The notes beneath the pieces were generated by a model that had not been told where the DNA came from, made no database searches, and saw nothing but the letters and a program-made list of their open reading frames with translations. Shown here in pieces: positions 1 to 10,052 of a DNA stretch of 64,000 bases (the first letter of the stretch is position 1; each line of letters opens with the position of its first letter). Source of the stretch: Enterobacteriaceae endosymbiont of Donacia crassipes (GTDB lineage Bacteria; Pseudomonadota; Gammaproteobacteria; Enterobacterales; Enterobacteriaceae); assembly GCF_012569785.1 (NCBI RefSeq), contig NZ_CP046202.1, positions 5,671-69,670 on the forward strand. Reading direction: 5' to 3'. Both the position numbers and the translations under genes were made by a program.

Positions 1-70
1 GAAGTGAAACATTGTAGTGCCAATGGTAGTGTGAGGTCTCCTCATGTGAGAGTAGGTAAATACCAGGATA
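1..70 (+). rRNA. rrf: 5S ribosomal RNA, 3' part (cut by window edge)
   Basis: These 70 bases match the 3' portion of enterobacterial 5S rRNA: the GAAGTGAAAC segment at the left edge, the TGGTAGTGTG segment, the GAGAGTAGG-like loop and the terminal CCAGG helix strand near 62-67. The 5' part, and presumably the rest of an rRNA operon, lies left of the window. As I recall, rrfB is followed directly by murB in E. coli, the same order as here, which supports both calls. The exact 3' end is set by alignment and could shift by a base or two. Confidence 0.93.
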
Positions 71-95
71 AGTTAAAAAGTTTATATTGTTGTAT

Positions 96-1124
96 ATGAA
101 TAATTCATTAAAAATATTAAATACTTTTAATTTACAAGTTAACGCATATAAAATATCTATAATTAAAGATTTACAAAAACTTTGTCAATTATGGACAAAA
201 TATAAAAAAAAATATTATCCTTGTTTAGTATTAGGAGAAGGAAGTAACGTTTTATTTTTAAATAATTTTTATGGATTAGTTATTATTAATAGAATTAAAG
301 GTATATATATTAAAGAATCTAAAAAATATTGGAATTTACATGTAAATTCTGGAGAAAATTGGCATAAATTAGTTAAATTTACAATAAAAAATAAAATTTA
401 TGGTTTAGAAAATTTAGCACTTATACCTGGTTGTGTAGGTTCAGCTCCAATTCAAAATATTGGAGCTTATGGTTCTAGTATAAAAGATTTTTGCAAATAT
501 GTTGATGTTATTGATCCTATAAATAAAAAAATTAAAAGATTTAATAATCAAGATTGTCAATTTAAATACAGAGATAGTATTTTTAAACATAAAAATTATA
601 AAAAATACATTATCATTTCTGTTGGTTTATTTTTACCTAAAAAATGGGTTCCAAATTTAAAATATTATTGTTTAAAACATTTAAAAATTTTTAATATTAC
701 TCCTCAAAAAATTTTTAATTATATTTGTAATATAAGAAAAAAAAAAATTCCTAATCCTAAAATTTATGGTAATGCAGGTAGTTTTTTTAAAAATCCTTAT
801 ATATCTTTACAAAAAGGATTAAAATTATTACAAACATTTCCTAATATGCCCTATACTTTGAAAGATAACTGTATTAAATTATCTGCAGGATGGTTAATTA
901 ACCAATGTCATTTTAAAAAATATCTTTATAAAGGAGTAACAGTTTATTCTAAACAGTCATTAATAATTTTAAATAAATTTAATAATTCTTCAGGTATGGA
1001 TATACTAAATTTTGCAATCAAAATATATAATACTGTCGGAAAAAAATTTAATATTTGGTTAGTACCTGAAATAAGAATTATAGACAATTATGGAGAAATA
1101 AATCCTTTAATTTATTTTAAATAA
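96..1124 (+). CDS. murB: UDP-N-acetylenolpyruvoylglucosamine reductase MurB
   Basis: Cytoplasmic FAD enzyme that reduces UDP-GlcNAc-enolpyruvate to UDP-MurNAc with NADPH, the second committed step of peptidoglycan synthesis. The protein aligns end to end with E. coli MurB. The FAD-binding segment GEGSN is at 47-51 and the GAYG segment at 123-126. The catalytic residues occupy the E. coli positions: Arg159 (in YRDS), Ser229 (in NAGSFF) and Glu325 (in PEIR). The ATG at 96 gives 342 residues, exactly the E. coli length. A TTG nine bases upstream would add only three residues and is not preferred. The gene begins 25 bp after the 5S rRNA, so it may be fed partly by read-through from the rRNA operon. 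Confidence 0.97.
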   Translation: MNNSLKILNTFNLQVNAYKISIIKDLQKLCQLWTKYKKKYYPCLVLGEGSNVLFLNNFYGLVIINRIKGIYIKESKKYWNLHVNSGENWHKLVKFTIKNKIYGLENLALIPGCVGSAPIQNIGAYGSSIKDFCKYVDVIDPINKKIKRFNNQDCQFKYRDSIFKHKNYKKYIIISVGLFLPKKWVPNLKYYCLKHLKIFNITPQKIFNYICNIRKKKIPNPKIYGNAGSFFKNPYISLQKGLKLLQTFPNMPYTLKDNCIKLSAGWLINQCHFKKYLYKGVTVYSKQSLIILNKFNNSSGMDILNFAIKIYNTVGKKFNIWLVPEIRIIDNYGEINPLIYFK

Positions 1125-1156
1125 TAAAATAATTATTAATTAAATCTATTTTTAAA

Positions 1157-1612
1157 TTAAATACTTATTTTTAATCTTTTAATAATAACTTTTAATGCTA
1201 AAATATATCCATATGAACCTAATCCTGATATAACTCCATTCGAAATATCTGAAAAAAAAGATTTTTTTCGAAAAATTTCTCTTTTATATATATTAGTAAT
1301 ATGTATTTCTATAAAAGGGATATTAATTGCCAACAAAGTATCACGTAAAGCAATACTAGTATGTGTAAAAGCAGCAGGATTAAAAATAATATAATCAATT
1401 CGATTTTTATATGTTATTAAATAATCTATTAATTTATATTCTGCATTAGATTGAAAATGACTTAATTTGCAATTTTTTTTGTTAATTTTTGTTAATAAAA
1501 TTTGAATAATATCTTGCAAAGATTCATTACCATATTTATTTGGTTCTCTAATACCTAAAAGATTTAAATTAGGACCATTTAAAATTAAAATATGATATTT
1601 GTTTTTTTCCAT
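1157..1612 (-). CDS. aroQ: 3-dehydroquinate dehydratase, type II
   Basis: Third step of the shikimate pathway: trans-dehydration of 3-dehydroquinate to 3-dehydroshikimate, leading to aromatic amino acids. The 151-residue length and the motifs NGPNLNLLGIREP (12-24), Tyr27, FNPAAFTHTSIALRD (77-91) with His84, and EIHITNIYKREIFR (102-115) with His104 identify the small type II dodecameric family. E. coli K-12 instead uses the unrelated type I AroD. As I recall, in Yersinia-like genomes aroQ sits beside accBC, divergent from mreB. Here it is likewise divergent from mreB, but accBC do not follow it; murB lies convergent downstream. Confidence 0.96.
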   Translation of the reverse strand: MEKNKYHILILNGPNLNLLGIREPNKYGNESLQDIIQILLTKINKKNCKLSHFQSNAEYKLIDYLITYKNRIDYIIFNPAAFTHTSIALRDTLLAINIPFIEIHITNIYKREIFRKKSFFSDISNGVISGLGSYGYILALKVIIKRLKISI

Positions 1613-1786
1613 ATCATTTATATTTTTTGTAAAAAAAATTTATTTAATTTATAATTTTAATCTATTTTTAGAGATAATGTAAATTAGTTTTTAATTTTTT
1701 TTTATTTATAATAAATAATATATTTTTTATAAATAAAATGTTATTATATAATTACGGTAGATTTAATTTAATTAAAATAAATATAA

Positions 1787-2857
<1,071 letters not shown>

Positions 2858-2882
2858 ATTATAATTTTAAGATAATATATTT

Positions 2883-3704
2883 ATGAAATTAATTTTTAAT
2901 AAAAGACCAATTTGTAAATTAAAAACAATAATTTTTATTATCATATCAACTATTATCATAGTTATTGATATGTATTCTAGTTTTTTTGTAAAAATAAGAT
3001 ATGATACTAATCATATTATAAGTCCTATATATTTTATTTTAAATAAACCATTTTCTATATATGAAAATATATCAAATTTTTTTTTCAAAAATAATATTAT
3101 ACAAAAAAATAATAAATATTTATTTAATAAAATTTTACAACAAAATATACAATTATATGATTTAAAAGAAATTAAACAAGAAAATAATACATTAAAACAT
3201 ATTTTAAAATTACCTCTTTTAAAAGAAAAAATTAGTATTTTAGCAAAAAAAATACCAATTATTTTACCTAGATGTAAAAATGAAATTTTTATTGATAAAG
3301 GATCAAAAGATAATATTTCTCCAGGTACAATAGTACTTAATGAACAAGGTGTAGTAGGTCAAGTAATATCCAGTAGAAAAACAAATAGCCAAGTTTTATT
3401 AATTTGTAATAAAAATTTTTCTTTACCAGTACAAATACAAAATAGTAATACTACATTTATAATAAATGGGAATGGATGTACAAAATTTTTAAAATCTGAA
3501 TATATATCTACTGATACAATAATTAAAAAAGGAGATATATTAGTTACATCTGGTTTAGATGAACAATATCCTCAAGGATATCCTGTAGGTACAATAAATA
3601 ATATAGTTTTTGATAAAGAAAAAAACTTTAATATAGTTTATGTAAAACCATTTTTACAAATAAAACAAATAAAATATGTATTATTATTAATAAATTCTCA
3701 ATAA
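2883..3704 (+). CDS. mreC: rod-shape-determining protein MreC
   Basis: Periplasmic, membrane-anchored scaffold of the elongasome linking MreB filaments to the wall synthases. Visible features are a short cytoplasmic N-terminus, one membrane anchor (about 14-36, rich in Ile), a coiled-coil-like segment around 75-110, and the MreC beta domain with recognisable blocks (IDKGSKDNISPGTIVLNEQGVVGQV; GDILVTSGLDEQYPQGYPVG). Length is 273 residues against about 367 in E. coli; the non-conserved C-terminal tail is absent. It lies 25 bp after mreB and 3 bp before mreD, so the three genes are surely one operon. Confidence 0.94.
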   Translation: MKLIFNKRPICKLKTIIFIIISTIIIVIDMYSSFFVKIRYDTNHIISPIYFILNKPFSIYENISNFFFKNNIIQKNNKYLFNKILQQNIQLYDLKEIKQENNTLKHILKLPLLKEKISILAKKIPIILPRCKNEIFIDKGSKDNISPGTIVLNEQGVVGQVISSRKTNSQVLLICNKNFSLPVQIQNSNTTFIINGNGCTKFLKSEYISTDTIIKKGDILVTSGLDEQYPQGYPVGTINNIVFDKEKNFNIVYVKPFLQIKQIKYVLLLINSQ

Positions 3705-3707
3705 AAC

Positions 3708-4169
3708 ATGAAAAATTATTTTTTTAAATTATTTATTTATACAACATTTATGATATCATTATTTTTACAAATTTTTTTTACTAAAAATAGTAATATTATT
3801 TTACATATACAATGGTTAATATTAATTTTAATTTATTGGATATTATATCATCCATATAACATTAATATTATTACTAGTTTTTTTGTTGGATTAATAATAG
3901 ATTTTTTTACAAATTATATTTTAGGAGTACATAGTTTATTACTATGTATAATAACTTATTTTTTATTATATAAGCGAAAAATAATTATAAATCTAAATTT
4001 AATATATAAGTTTTTATTTATAACTTGTATTTTATTTTTAATTAATTTTATTGTATATAATATAAATAGTATTAATTATAATTACGTAAAATTACTGTTA
4101 CAAAGTATTTTAAATAGTTTTATATGGGTAATTATTTATTTTTACTTCAAAAAAATCTATTACAAATAA
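3708..4169 (+). CDS. mreD: rod-shape-determining membrane protein MreD
   Basis: Integral inner-membrane partner of MreC in the elongasome. The 153 residues (E. coli about 162) are almost entirely hydrophobic with four to five predicted membrane segments. The segment FFVGLIIDFFTNYILGVHSLLL is the family hallmark (GLxxDxxxxxxLGxH). Sequence drift elsewhere is high, as expected for this family in symbionts. The call rests on this motif, the hydrophobic profile and the position directly after mreC. A strong inverted repeat follows it. Confidence 0.9.
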   Translation: MKNYFFKLFIYTTFMISLFLQIFFTKNSNIILHIQWLILILIYWILYHPYNINIITSFFVGLIIDFFTNYILGVHSLLLCIITYFLLYKRKIIINLNLIYKFLFITCILFLINFIVYNINSINYNYVKLLLQSILNSFIWVIIYFYFKKIYYK

Positions 4170-4190
4170 GCATAAAAATTATTTATTTTT

Positions 4191-4250
4191 ATAAAAAAAC
4201 AAGACATTATTAATTTAATATATATTAATAATAATGTTTTATTTTTTTAT
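4191..4250. terminator. bidirectional terminator-like hairpin between mreD and tusE
   Basis: Two arms of 21 bases (4191-4211 and 4230-4250) pair along their length with one A/C mismatch and one G-U pair. The left arm starts with an A-rich run and the right arm ends with a T-rich run, so the hairpin reads as an intrinsic terminator in both directions. It sits between the convergent mreD (+) and tusE (-), where a shared terminator would be expected. AT-rich DNA produces chance hairpins, but a stem this long and this placement are persuasive. Confidence 0.65.
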
Positions 4251-4279
4251 AAGTATTATTTTTTTTATCTATTTATTCT

Positions 4280-4579
4280 TTATAAACAAATATTACTTTG
4301 TGGAAGTCCAGATATTTTAGAAGCTTGTTTTATTACTCCATTAGGAAATAAATCAAATAAGATAACACTATTCCATTCTATATTTTTATATTTTTTTTTA
4401 AGTTCATTAATAAGTATTCGTATATTTGGATGTATATTATATTTAAAATATAAACTACGTAATACGTATATTACTTTCCAATGATCATTATTCAATTTAA
4501 TTTTTTCTAAATTAGCTACATTAATAGCTATTTTAGTATTCCATAAAATATTATTATTTTTTTTTATATATAAACTCAT
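4280..4579 (-). CDS. tusE: sulfurtransferase TusE (tRNA 2-thiouridine synthesis)
   Basis: Last carrier of the Tus sulfur relay. It takes persulfide from TusBCD and hands it to MnmA for 2-thiolation of U34 in tRNA-Lys, -Glu and -Gln. The 99-residue protein matches the DsrC/TusE fold family: the NDHWKVIYVLRSLYFKYNIHPNIRIL block, then FPNGVIKQASKISGLPQ and the essential Cys as the second-last residue. E. coli TusE has 109 residues and also a penultimate Cys. tusA, another member of the relay, is at 18806-19057; tusBCD are not in the window. A client tRNA, tRNA-Lys(UUU), is encoded at 7934-8006. Confidence 0.93.
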   Translation of the reverse strand: MSLYIKKNNNILWNTKIAINVANLEKIKLNNDHWKVIYVLRSLYFKYNIHPNIRILINELKKKYKNIEWNSVILFDLFPNGVIKQASKISGLPQSNICL

Positions 4580-4605
4580 TGTATTATATTAATAATTAAT
4601 ATTAT

Positions 4606-4690
4606 TAGAGGAAGAGAGATTCGAACTCTCGAATAGTTTCCTATTTCCGGTTTTCAAGACCGGTGCCTTCAACCACTCGGCCATTCCTCC
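4606..4690 (-). tRNA. serT: tRNA-Ser (UGA)
   Basis: On the minus strand the gene starts GGAGGAATGGCCGAGTGG and folds as a class II tRNA with a long variable arm (GAAATAGGAAACTATTC) and a GTTCGAATC T loop. The anticodon loop CTTGAAA gives UGA, reading UCN codons. The first acceptor pair is G-U. No 3' CCA is encoded, so a CCA-adding enzyme is needed. It lies between tusE and rsmI. Confidence 0.96.
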
Positions 4691-4777
4691 AATTTTTATA
4701 TAAAAAACTTATTATTATATGTATAATATTACATTTAATAAAAAAATTAAAGTTAATATTTAATTAATTAGTAATAT

Positions 4778-5644
4778 ATGAAAAATAATAATATTAAATC
4801 AGGTAATTTATACGTAGTCGCAACACCAATAGGTAACTATGATGATATTAGTAAACGAGCATTAATTACTTTAAATAAAGTAAATTTTATTTTAGCAGAA
4901 GATACTAGAAAAACAGGATTATTATTAAAACATTTTAATATTAAAAAAAAATTATATTCTTATCATGAATATAATGAAAAACAAAAAGCAAAAAATTTTT
5001 TAGAAAAAATTAAAAAAGGATATAATACAGCATTGGTATCAGATTCAGGAACTCCATTAATTAATGATCCTGGATATAGAATTATAAAATTATGTCGTAA
5101 AAAATATATTAATATAAAAATTATACCAATTCCAGGACCATGTTCAGCTATATCAGCTTTATCTGTATCAGGTTTACCAACAAATAGATTTTGTTATGAA
5201 GGATTTTTATCCTATAAAAAAAATAAAAGAATTAAAAGATTACAAGAATTAAAATTAGAATATAGAACTATAATTATTTATGAATCGACTCATAGATTAT
5301 TAAAATGTTTATATGATATAAAAAATATTTTAGGAAAAAATAGATATATAGTTATTGCTAAAGAATTAACAAAAAAATGGGAAAATATACATGGAAATAA
5401 TGTATCTAATTTAATTAAATGGATTAAATTAGATTTAAATAAAATAAAAGGAGAAATTATTTTAATTATTAGTGGATATAAAAAATTACCTAAAACAAAT
5501 TTAGAATTATCTCCTAAAGTAATTAAAACATTATTAGATTTAAATAAAGAATTATCATTAAAAAAATCAATAAATATTACTGCAAATATATATTCTATTA
5601 AAAGAAATTTTTTATATAAATTTTATATAAAAAATAAATATTAA
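4778..5644 (+). CDS. rsmI: 16S rRNA (cytidine-1402-2'-O)-methyltransferase RsmI
   Basis: SAM-dependent enzyme that 2'-O-methylates C1402 in the decoding centre of 16S rRNA. It is a tetrapyrrole-methylase-fold protein. Signature blocks seen are LYVVATPIGNYDDIS (11-25), LAEDTRKTG (45-53), ALVSDSGTPLINDPG (86-100), IPIPGPCSAISALSVSGLP (121-139), FEGFL-like YEGFL and YESTHRL (168-174). The 288 residues match the usual 286. It starts at an ATG and is followed 32 bp downstream by the RNase P RNA on the same strand. Confidence 0.96.
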   Translation: MKNNNIKSGNLYVVATPIGNYDDISKRALITLNKVNFILAEDTRKTGLLLKHFNIKKKLYSYHEYNEKQKAKNFLEKIKKGYNTALVSDSGTPLINDPGYRIIKLCRKKYINIKIIPIPGPCSAISALSVSGLPTNRFCYEGFLSYKKNKRIKRLQELKLEYRTIIIYESTHRLLKCLYDIKNILGKNRYIVIAKELTKKWENIHGNNVSNLIKWIKLDLNKIKGEIILIISGYKKLPKTNLELSPKVIKTLLDLNKELSLKKSINITANIYSIKRNFLYKFYIKNKY

Positions 5645-5676
5645 ATAATATTATTATATGATAATATATTAATTTT

Positions 5677-6029
5677 AAAGTTAATAAAAAACAGTCGCTT
5701 TTATTAAAAATAAAAGAGGAAAGTCCGGACTCCATAGGGTATGGTGCCAGATAATTACTGGGAAGTGTAAACTTACGAATAGTGCAACAGAAAAAATACC
5801 GCCATAATAATATAAAAGATAAAATATGGTAAGGGTGAAAAGGCATGGTAAAAGCATACCGGTATATTAGTAATAATATATGTCAATGTAAACTCCACCA
5901 GGAGCAAGGCTAAATATAAGTTTGTATAACCCGTACTATAAACTTGGGTAAGCTGCTTGAAATAATAAGTGATTATTATTCTAGATAAATGACTGTTCCA
6001 AGACAGAATCCGGCTTAAAAAATAACTTT
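5677..6029 (+). ncRNA. rnpB: RNase P RNA (M1 RNA, class A)
   Basis: Catalytic RNA of RNase P, which makes the 5' ends of tRNAs. The diagnostic segments are in order: ACAGTCGC, GAGGAAAGTCCGGACTCCATAGGG, GTGCCAG, AGTGCAACAGA, TACCGCC, GGTAAGGGTGAAA, GGTAAAAGCATACC, AACTCCACC.GGAGCAAGGC, CCCGTAC, GGGTAAGCTGCTTGA, TAGATAAATGACTGT and AGACAGAATCCGGCTTA. Helix P1 forms from AAAGTTA at the start and TAACTTT at the end, which sets the termini. The length of 353 nt is slightly below the 377 nt of E. coli. No overlapping protein gene is credible here. Confidence 0.96.
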
Positions 6030-6056
6030 ATAATTAACATAATTTTGTATATAAAA

Positions 6057-6905
6057 TTATGCTTTTTCATAAGCATATAAAATATTTTTCATTAAAGTAG
6101 CTACAGTAATAGGTCCTATTCCTCCAGGTACCGGGGTAATATAAGAAGCTCTTTTTTTAGCTTGTTCAAAATGAACATCACCTACAATTTTATTGTTATT
6201 AATTCTATTAATTCCAATATCTATTACAATAGCACCTAATTTTATCCAATTACCTGGTATAAAATTAGGTTTTCCAATAGCTACTATTAGTAAATCTGCA
6301 TATTCTATATAATATCGTAAATTTTTTGTAAAACGATGTGTAATTGTAATAGTACATCCAGCTAATAATAATTCCATAGCCATAGGACGACCTACTATAT
6401 TAGAAGCACCTACAATTACAGTATTTAATCCATAAGTATTAATTTTATAATACTTTAATAATTGTAATATTCCTAAAGAAGTACAAGGACGTAATAATGG
6501 AGCTCTTTGACATAAACGACCAATATTATAAGGATGAAAACCATCTACATCTTTTTTAAAATCTATTGTTTCTATTATTTTTATAAAATTAATTTGTTTA
6601 GGTAATGGTAATTGTATTAAAATACCATCGATATATTTATTTTTATTTAAAAAATTAATTATTTTTATTATTTCATATTCATTAGTTTTATTTGATAAAT
6701 CATAAATATCATAAAAAAATCCTAATTTTTTACAGATTTTAAGTTTATTTTTTACATAAATTTTAGATGCTGAATTATTTCCTATTAATATTACTCCTAA
6801 TCCAGGTTTCCTCTTTCTAGATAATAAAATATTTTTCATTTTTTTATATATGTTAATATATATTTTTTCAGCAATAACATGTCCATTAATAATTTTAGCA
6901 TTCAT
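6057..6905 (-). CDS. folD: bifunctional methylenetetrahydrofolate dehydrogenase/cyclohydrolase FolD
   Basis: Interconverts 5,10-methylene-THF and 10-formyl-THF, supplying one-carbon units for purines and initiator-tRNA formylation. It works with GlyA (34253-35503), which makes methylene-THF from serine. The 282 residues (E. coli 288) show [15 protein letters not shown] (catalytic Tyr and Lys), the [13 protein letters not shown] block, [15 protein letters not shown], the NADP-binding [17 protein letters not shown] and the C-terminal [16 protein letters not shown]. The gene lies next to tRNA-Arg(UCU); as I recall, folD and argU are also close in E. coli. Confidence 0.97.
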   Translation of the reverse strand: MNAKIINGHVIAEKIYINIYKKMKNILLSRKRKPGLGVILIGNNSASKIYVKNKLKICKKLGFFYDIYDLSNKTNEYEIIKIINFLNKNKYIDGILIQLPLPKQINFIKIIETIDFKKDVDGFHPYNIGRLCQRAPLLRPCTSLGILQLLKYYKINTYGLNTVIVGASNIVGRPMAMELLLAGCTITITHRFTKNLRYYIEYADLLIVAIGKPNFIPGNWIKLGAIVIDIGINRINNNKIVGDVHFEQAKKRASYITPVPGGIGPITVATLMKNILYAYEKA

Positions 6906-6998
6906 TTGATATAACTCATTATAAAAAATAATAAATAAAATAATTTAATTAATTTGAATATATATCATAATAATGATATTATTATTTATAATATTTTT

Positions 6999-7072
6999 GC
7001 GCTCTTAGCTCAGTTGGATAGAGCAATAGCCTTCTAAGCTATTTGTCACAGGTTCAAATCCTGTAGAGCGCA
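6999..7072 (+). tRNA. argU: tRNA-Arg (UCU)
   Basis: Cloverleaf starting GCGCTCTTAGCTCAGTTGG, anticodon loop CTTCTAA (UCU, reading AGA/AGG) and T loop GTTCAAATC. The acceptor strand AGAGCGC pairs completely with the start, followed by discriminator A and no encoded CCA. AGA is the main arginine codon in AT-rich genes, so this is a heavily used tRNA here. It matches E. coli argU in sequence. Confidence 0.97.
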
Positions 7073-7933
7073 AAATTTTAATAAATATAAAGTTTTTTTT
7101 AATACTTATTAGAAGTTAATAAACTAGAAATTAATGTATTTTCAAATATTTTTTATTATTTTATAATTAATAAAATTTATAATTAGATAATAACGAACTT
7201 TAAAATTATATCAGAATATATATTTATACAATTATTATAAATAAATAATTAAATTAACTTTTAAATTTAATAAATTTTGAAATGAAAAATCTATTAATGT
7301 TTAGTAAAAATACTAATTATTTAAATTTTATTTTAATAAAATATTAATTACTCTAATTACTCTTATTTTTAAATTATTTAAAATTTTACAAAAGAATAAT
7401 TTTAATTAATATATTAAAATATTTAAAAACTTTTTTATTATAAATAATTATAAATTATATTTTGTATATTCCTTTATTAATAATTTTAAATAATTTATAA
7501 TTATTATCTTTATAATTACTAAATACATAATTAAATTTGCAAATTCCAATATAAATAATTATATAATTATATAAAAAATAAAAATATCATTAGTAAAAAA
7601 TATTTTCTAATAATAAAATAATTTTCTGTCTAATATTATAGAATTAATCTTTTTAAATAATTATATTTTTTATAATTATTAAAATTTTAAAGTTATATGT
7701 ATTAATTTAGTATAAAAAAATATGATAATATCATATTTTTTTTTATATTTATTTTTTATGTACAGATAAAATTTTTTATTATTATTATAAAAATAAATTA
7801 CATCTACTTATAGATAATTAAAACAATAATACATAATATATTATACATTAAAAATGTAAATAAATATGTATATTATTTTTAATAAACAATACAAAAAATA
7901 TTTAAATTCAATATCAATAAATATATTTTATTT
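7073..7933. other. 861-bp gene-free AT-rich stretch between converging tRNA units
   Basis: No credible reading frame on either strand, no tRNA-like fold and no recognisable protein fragment by eye. The base composition is even more AT-rich than in the genes. The only distinct structure is the inverted repeat at 7714-7742. It is bounded by tRNA-Arg (+) and tRNA-Lys (-), which converge on it. Most likely it is the eroded remnant of one or more lost genes; an unrecognised small RNA cannot be excluded. Confidence 0.7.
7714..7742. terminator. perfect inverted repeat, possible two-way terminator
   Basis: Two 14-base arms (7714-7727 and 7729-7742) are exact reverse complements around a single central base. 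They begin with seven A and end with seven T, so a hairpin with a U-tail would form on either strand. The position between convergent tRNA-Arg and tRNA-Lys/Val units suits transcription termination. Confidence 0.5.
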
Positions 7934-8006
7934 TGGGTCGTACAGGATTTGAACCTGTGACCAATTGATTAAAAGTCAACTGCTCTACCAACTGAGCTAA
8001 CGACCC
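7934..8006 (-). tRNA. tRNA-Lys (UUU)
   Basis: Minus-strand sequence begins GGGTCGTTAGCTCAGTTGG with anticodon loop CTTTTAA (UUU) and T loop GTTCAAATC; the acceptor stem is fully paired, discriminator A, no CCA. It is nearly identical to E. coli tRNA-Lys. U34 is the expected target of the Tus/MnmA thiolation pathway (tusA and tusE in this window). It is cotranscribed with tRNA-Val 37 bp upstream, a Val-Lys pair divergent from gltX as in E. coli (valUXY-lysV). Confidence 0.97.
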
Positions 8007-8043
8007 AAATTTATCTTATAAATTTTTATATATTCATTTATTA

Positions 8044-8116
8044 TGGGTGATGACGGATTTGAACCGCCGACCTCCTCCTTGTAAGGGAGATACTCTACCT
8101 ACTGAGCTAATCACCC
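8044..8116 (-). tRNA. tRNA-Val (UAC)
   Basis: Minus-strand sequence begins GGGTGATTAGCTCAGTAGG with anticodon loop CTTACAA (UAC), T loop GTTCAAATC, a paired acceptor stem and discriminator A; no CCA is encoded. It is the first gene of a Val-Lys tRNA unit that diverges from gltX. The open frame that runs through it into gltX is not part of the protein. Confidence 0.97.
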
Positions 8117-8259
8117 AAAAGATAATACTTATATGCTATTATTTTTACTACTTAAATGTCAATATTTTTATTAGAAATTTTAAAATAAAAATATATAATT
8201 ACTATACTATAGTATATATATATTATAATATAAGCCCAAAATTAAAAATTTTATATATT

Positions 8260-9666
8260 ATGAAAATTGTCACTAGATTTGCACCTAGTCCTACTGGTTA
8301 TTTACATATAGGTAATATTCGCACTGCTTTGTATTCATGGTTATTTGCTAGAAAAAATAATGGTAAATTTATATTACGTATTGAAAATACTGATCTTAAA
8401 AGATCAAAAGATATTTTTATTAAAAATATTATTGAAACATTAAAATGGTTAAAAATTGATTGGGATGAAGGTCCATACTTACAAAGTCAAAGATTAGATA
8501 GATATAATCATATGATTAATATCATGTTAAATAATGGTAATGCATATAAATGTTATTGTTCTAAAAAAAAATTAGAACAAAATCAATTTCAACAAAATAT
8601 TATTAAAAATAATATTAGAAATTGTAAATGTCGAAATATTAAAAATACTATTAGTAGTAATAAACCTTATACAGTAAAATTACATATTTCAAAAAATAAA
8701 CATATTACATTTATAGATACTATTAGAGGAAAAATTACATTTCAGAATAATATATTAGAAGATTTTATAATTAGACGTTCAAACGGCATTCCTACATATA
8801 ATTTTTGTGTAGTAATAGATGATTGGGATATGAAAATTACTCATGTAATTAGAGGTGAAGAACATATCAATAATACTCCAAAACAAATACATATTATTAA
8901 TGCTATTAAAGCATTAATTCCTTCTTATACTCATGTGTCTGTAATTACAGATACATTAGGTAAAAAAATTTCTAAAAGAGACAATAATTTTAATATTATA
9001 AAATATAAAGAAAATGGTTATTTACCTCATGCAGTATTAAATTATATTTTACGTTTAGGTTGGTCTTATAATAATAAAGAAATTTTTTCATTAGAAGAAA
9101 TGAAAAAATTATTTAATTTAAAAAATTTAAATAAATCTTCTAGTATTTTTACTATAAAAAAATTAAATTGGTTAAATAAATATTATTTAAACAAATTATC
9201 AGAAAAAGATATGCTTAATTATTTAAAAAATTTTTTTAATAAAAAAAATATAGACATTAATAATGGACCTAAATTAAAAGATTTATATAAAATATTTTAT
9301 AATAGATGTAATACATTAAATGAAATAAGTAATTTATGTATAATTTTTTATAAAAATCCAACTTATAATAAAAAATTAGTAATTAAAAAATATTTAAACA
9401 ATAATACAAAAATAATTTTATATTTATTTTTAAAAAATATTAATCATATAAAAATATGGTCTACAAAAAATATAGATTACGTTTTAAAAAAAATATTATC
9501 TAAATTAAATGTAAATTTTAAAGAAATAGCAATGACTATACGCCTAGCTATAACTGGAATTGAAAACACTCCTCCTATTAATAATATTTTATATTTAATG
9601 GGTAAGAAAAAAATTATATATCATATTAAAAATGCAATAAGTTTTATTAAATTCAATAATTCATGA
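8260..9666 (+). CDS. gltX: glutamate--tRNA ligase
   Basis: Charges tRNA-Glu with glutamate (class Ic synthetase). The ATG at 8260 gives 468 residues (E. coli 471) and begins at the family start MKIVTRFAPSPTGYLHIGNIRTAL, containing the HIGH-like motif. The frame is open upstream into the tRNA-Val gene, but that part is not coding. The KMSKS-like motif is KKISKRD, and a Cys-rich zinc segment (CYC ... CKC, about residues 98-128) resembles the E. coli site. Lys-rich drift is visible in the C-terminal anticodon-binding half. The divergent Val/Lys tRNAs upstream keep the E. coli arrangement. Confidence 0.97.
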   Translation: MKIVTRFAPSPTGYLHIGNIRTALYSWLFARKNNGKFILRIENTDLKRSKDIFIKNIIETLKWLKIDWDEGPYLQSQRLDRYNHMINIMLNNGNAYKCYCSKKKLEQNQFQQNIIKNNIRNCKCRNIKNTISSNKPYTVKLHISKNKHITFIDTIRGKITFQNNILEDFIIRRSNGIPTYNFCVVIDDWDMKITHVIRGEEHINNTPKQIHIINAIKALIPSYTHVSVITDTLGKKISKRDNNFNIIKYKENGYLPHAVLNYILRLGWSYNNKEIFSLEEMKKLFNLKNLNKSSSIFTIKKLNWLNKYYLNKLSEKDMLNYLKNFFNKKNIDINNGPKLKDLYKIFYNRCNTLNEISNLCIIFYKNPTYNKKLVIKKYLNNNTKIILYLFLKNINHIKIWSTKNIDYVLKKILSKLNVNFKEIAMTIRLAITGIENTPPINNILYLMGKKKIIYHIKNAISFIKFNNS

Positions 9667-9731
9667 ATTATAAAACTTATTTTTTAATCATCAATAATAA
9701 TATAAATATATAAAAAATAATTTTACTTATA

Positions 9732-10052
9732 TTAGTTTCTTAATCTAGGTGTTATTAATTGTTTTTTAATTGAAGCAGATAATTCATCTAATGATGAATT
9801 ATCTAAATGTTCATTTTCTAAAGGTTCTCCTGATAATTGCACTTCTGCTAGATATGTATGTATAGGTTGTCCTGCATCATCTTCCATTACTACATGATAC
9901 CATGGTTTATTACGTAATGTTATACTTTCTGCAACTTCATCAATTTTAGGATCACGTAAAGAATATTCAGGATCAACATCAACTATAACTCCTAAAAAAC
10001 CTAATAATTTATGTCTTACTTGTTGACCAATACCAAATTTACTGGTAATCAT
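9732..10052 (-). CDS. hspQ: heat shock protein HspQ
   Basis: Small hemimethylated-DNA-binding/YccV-family protein, reported as a specificity-enhancing factor for the Lon protease and linked to turnover of mutant DnaA. The 106 residues are far better conserved than most neighbours ([47 protein letters not shown]-terminal ITPRLRN) and are one longer than E. coli HspQ. AAAGGA lies 8 bases before the ATG. As in E. coli it would be expected to depend on sigma-32 (rpoH at 16198-17079), but no convincing sigma-32 promoter can be read in this AT-rich upstream DNA. Confidence 0.96.
   Translation of the reverse strand: MITSKFGIGQQVRHKLLGFLGVIVDVDPEYSLRDPKIDEVAESITLRNKPWYHVVMEDDAGQPIHTYLAEVQLSGEPLENEHLDNSSLDELSASIKKQLITPRLRN

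Noticed and set aside
5598-5846. Minus-strand reading frame over the end of rsmI and the start of rnpB
   Set aside because: It lies inside the RNase P RNA and is antisense to rsmI; the conserved RNA explains the sequence.
8047-8259. N-terminal extension of gltX by 71 codons
   Set aside because: It runs through the tRNA-Val gene and has no similarity to GltX; the family start MKIVTRFAPSPTG begins at 8260.
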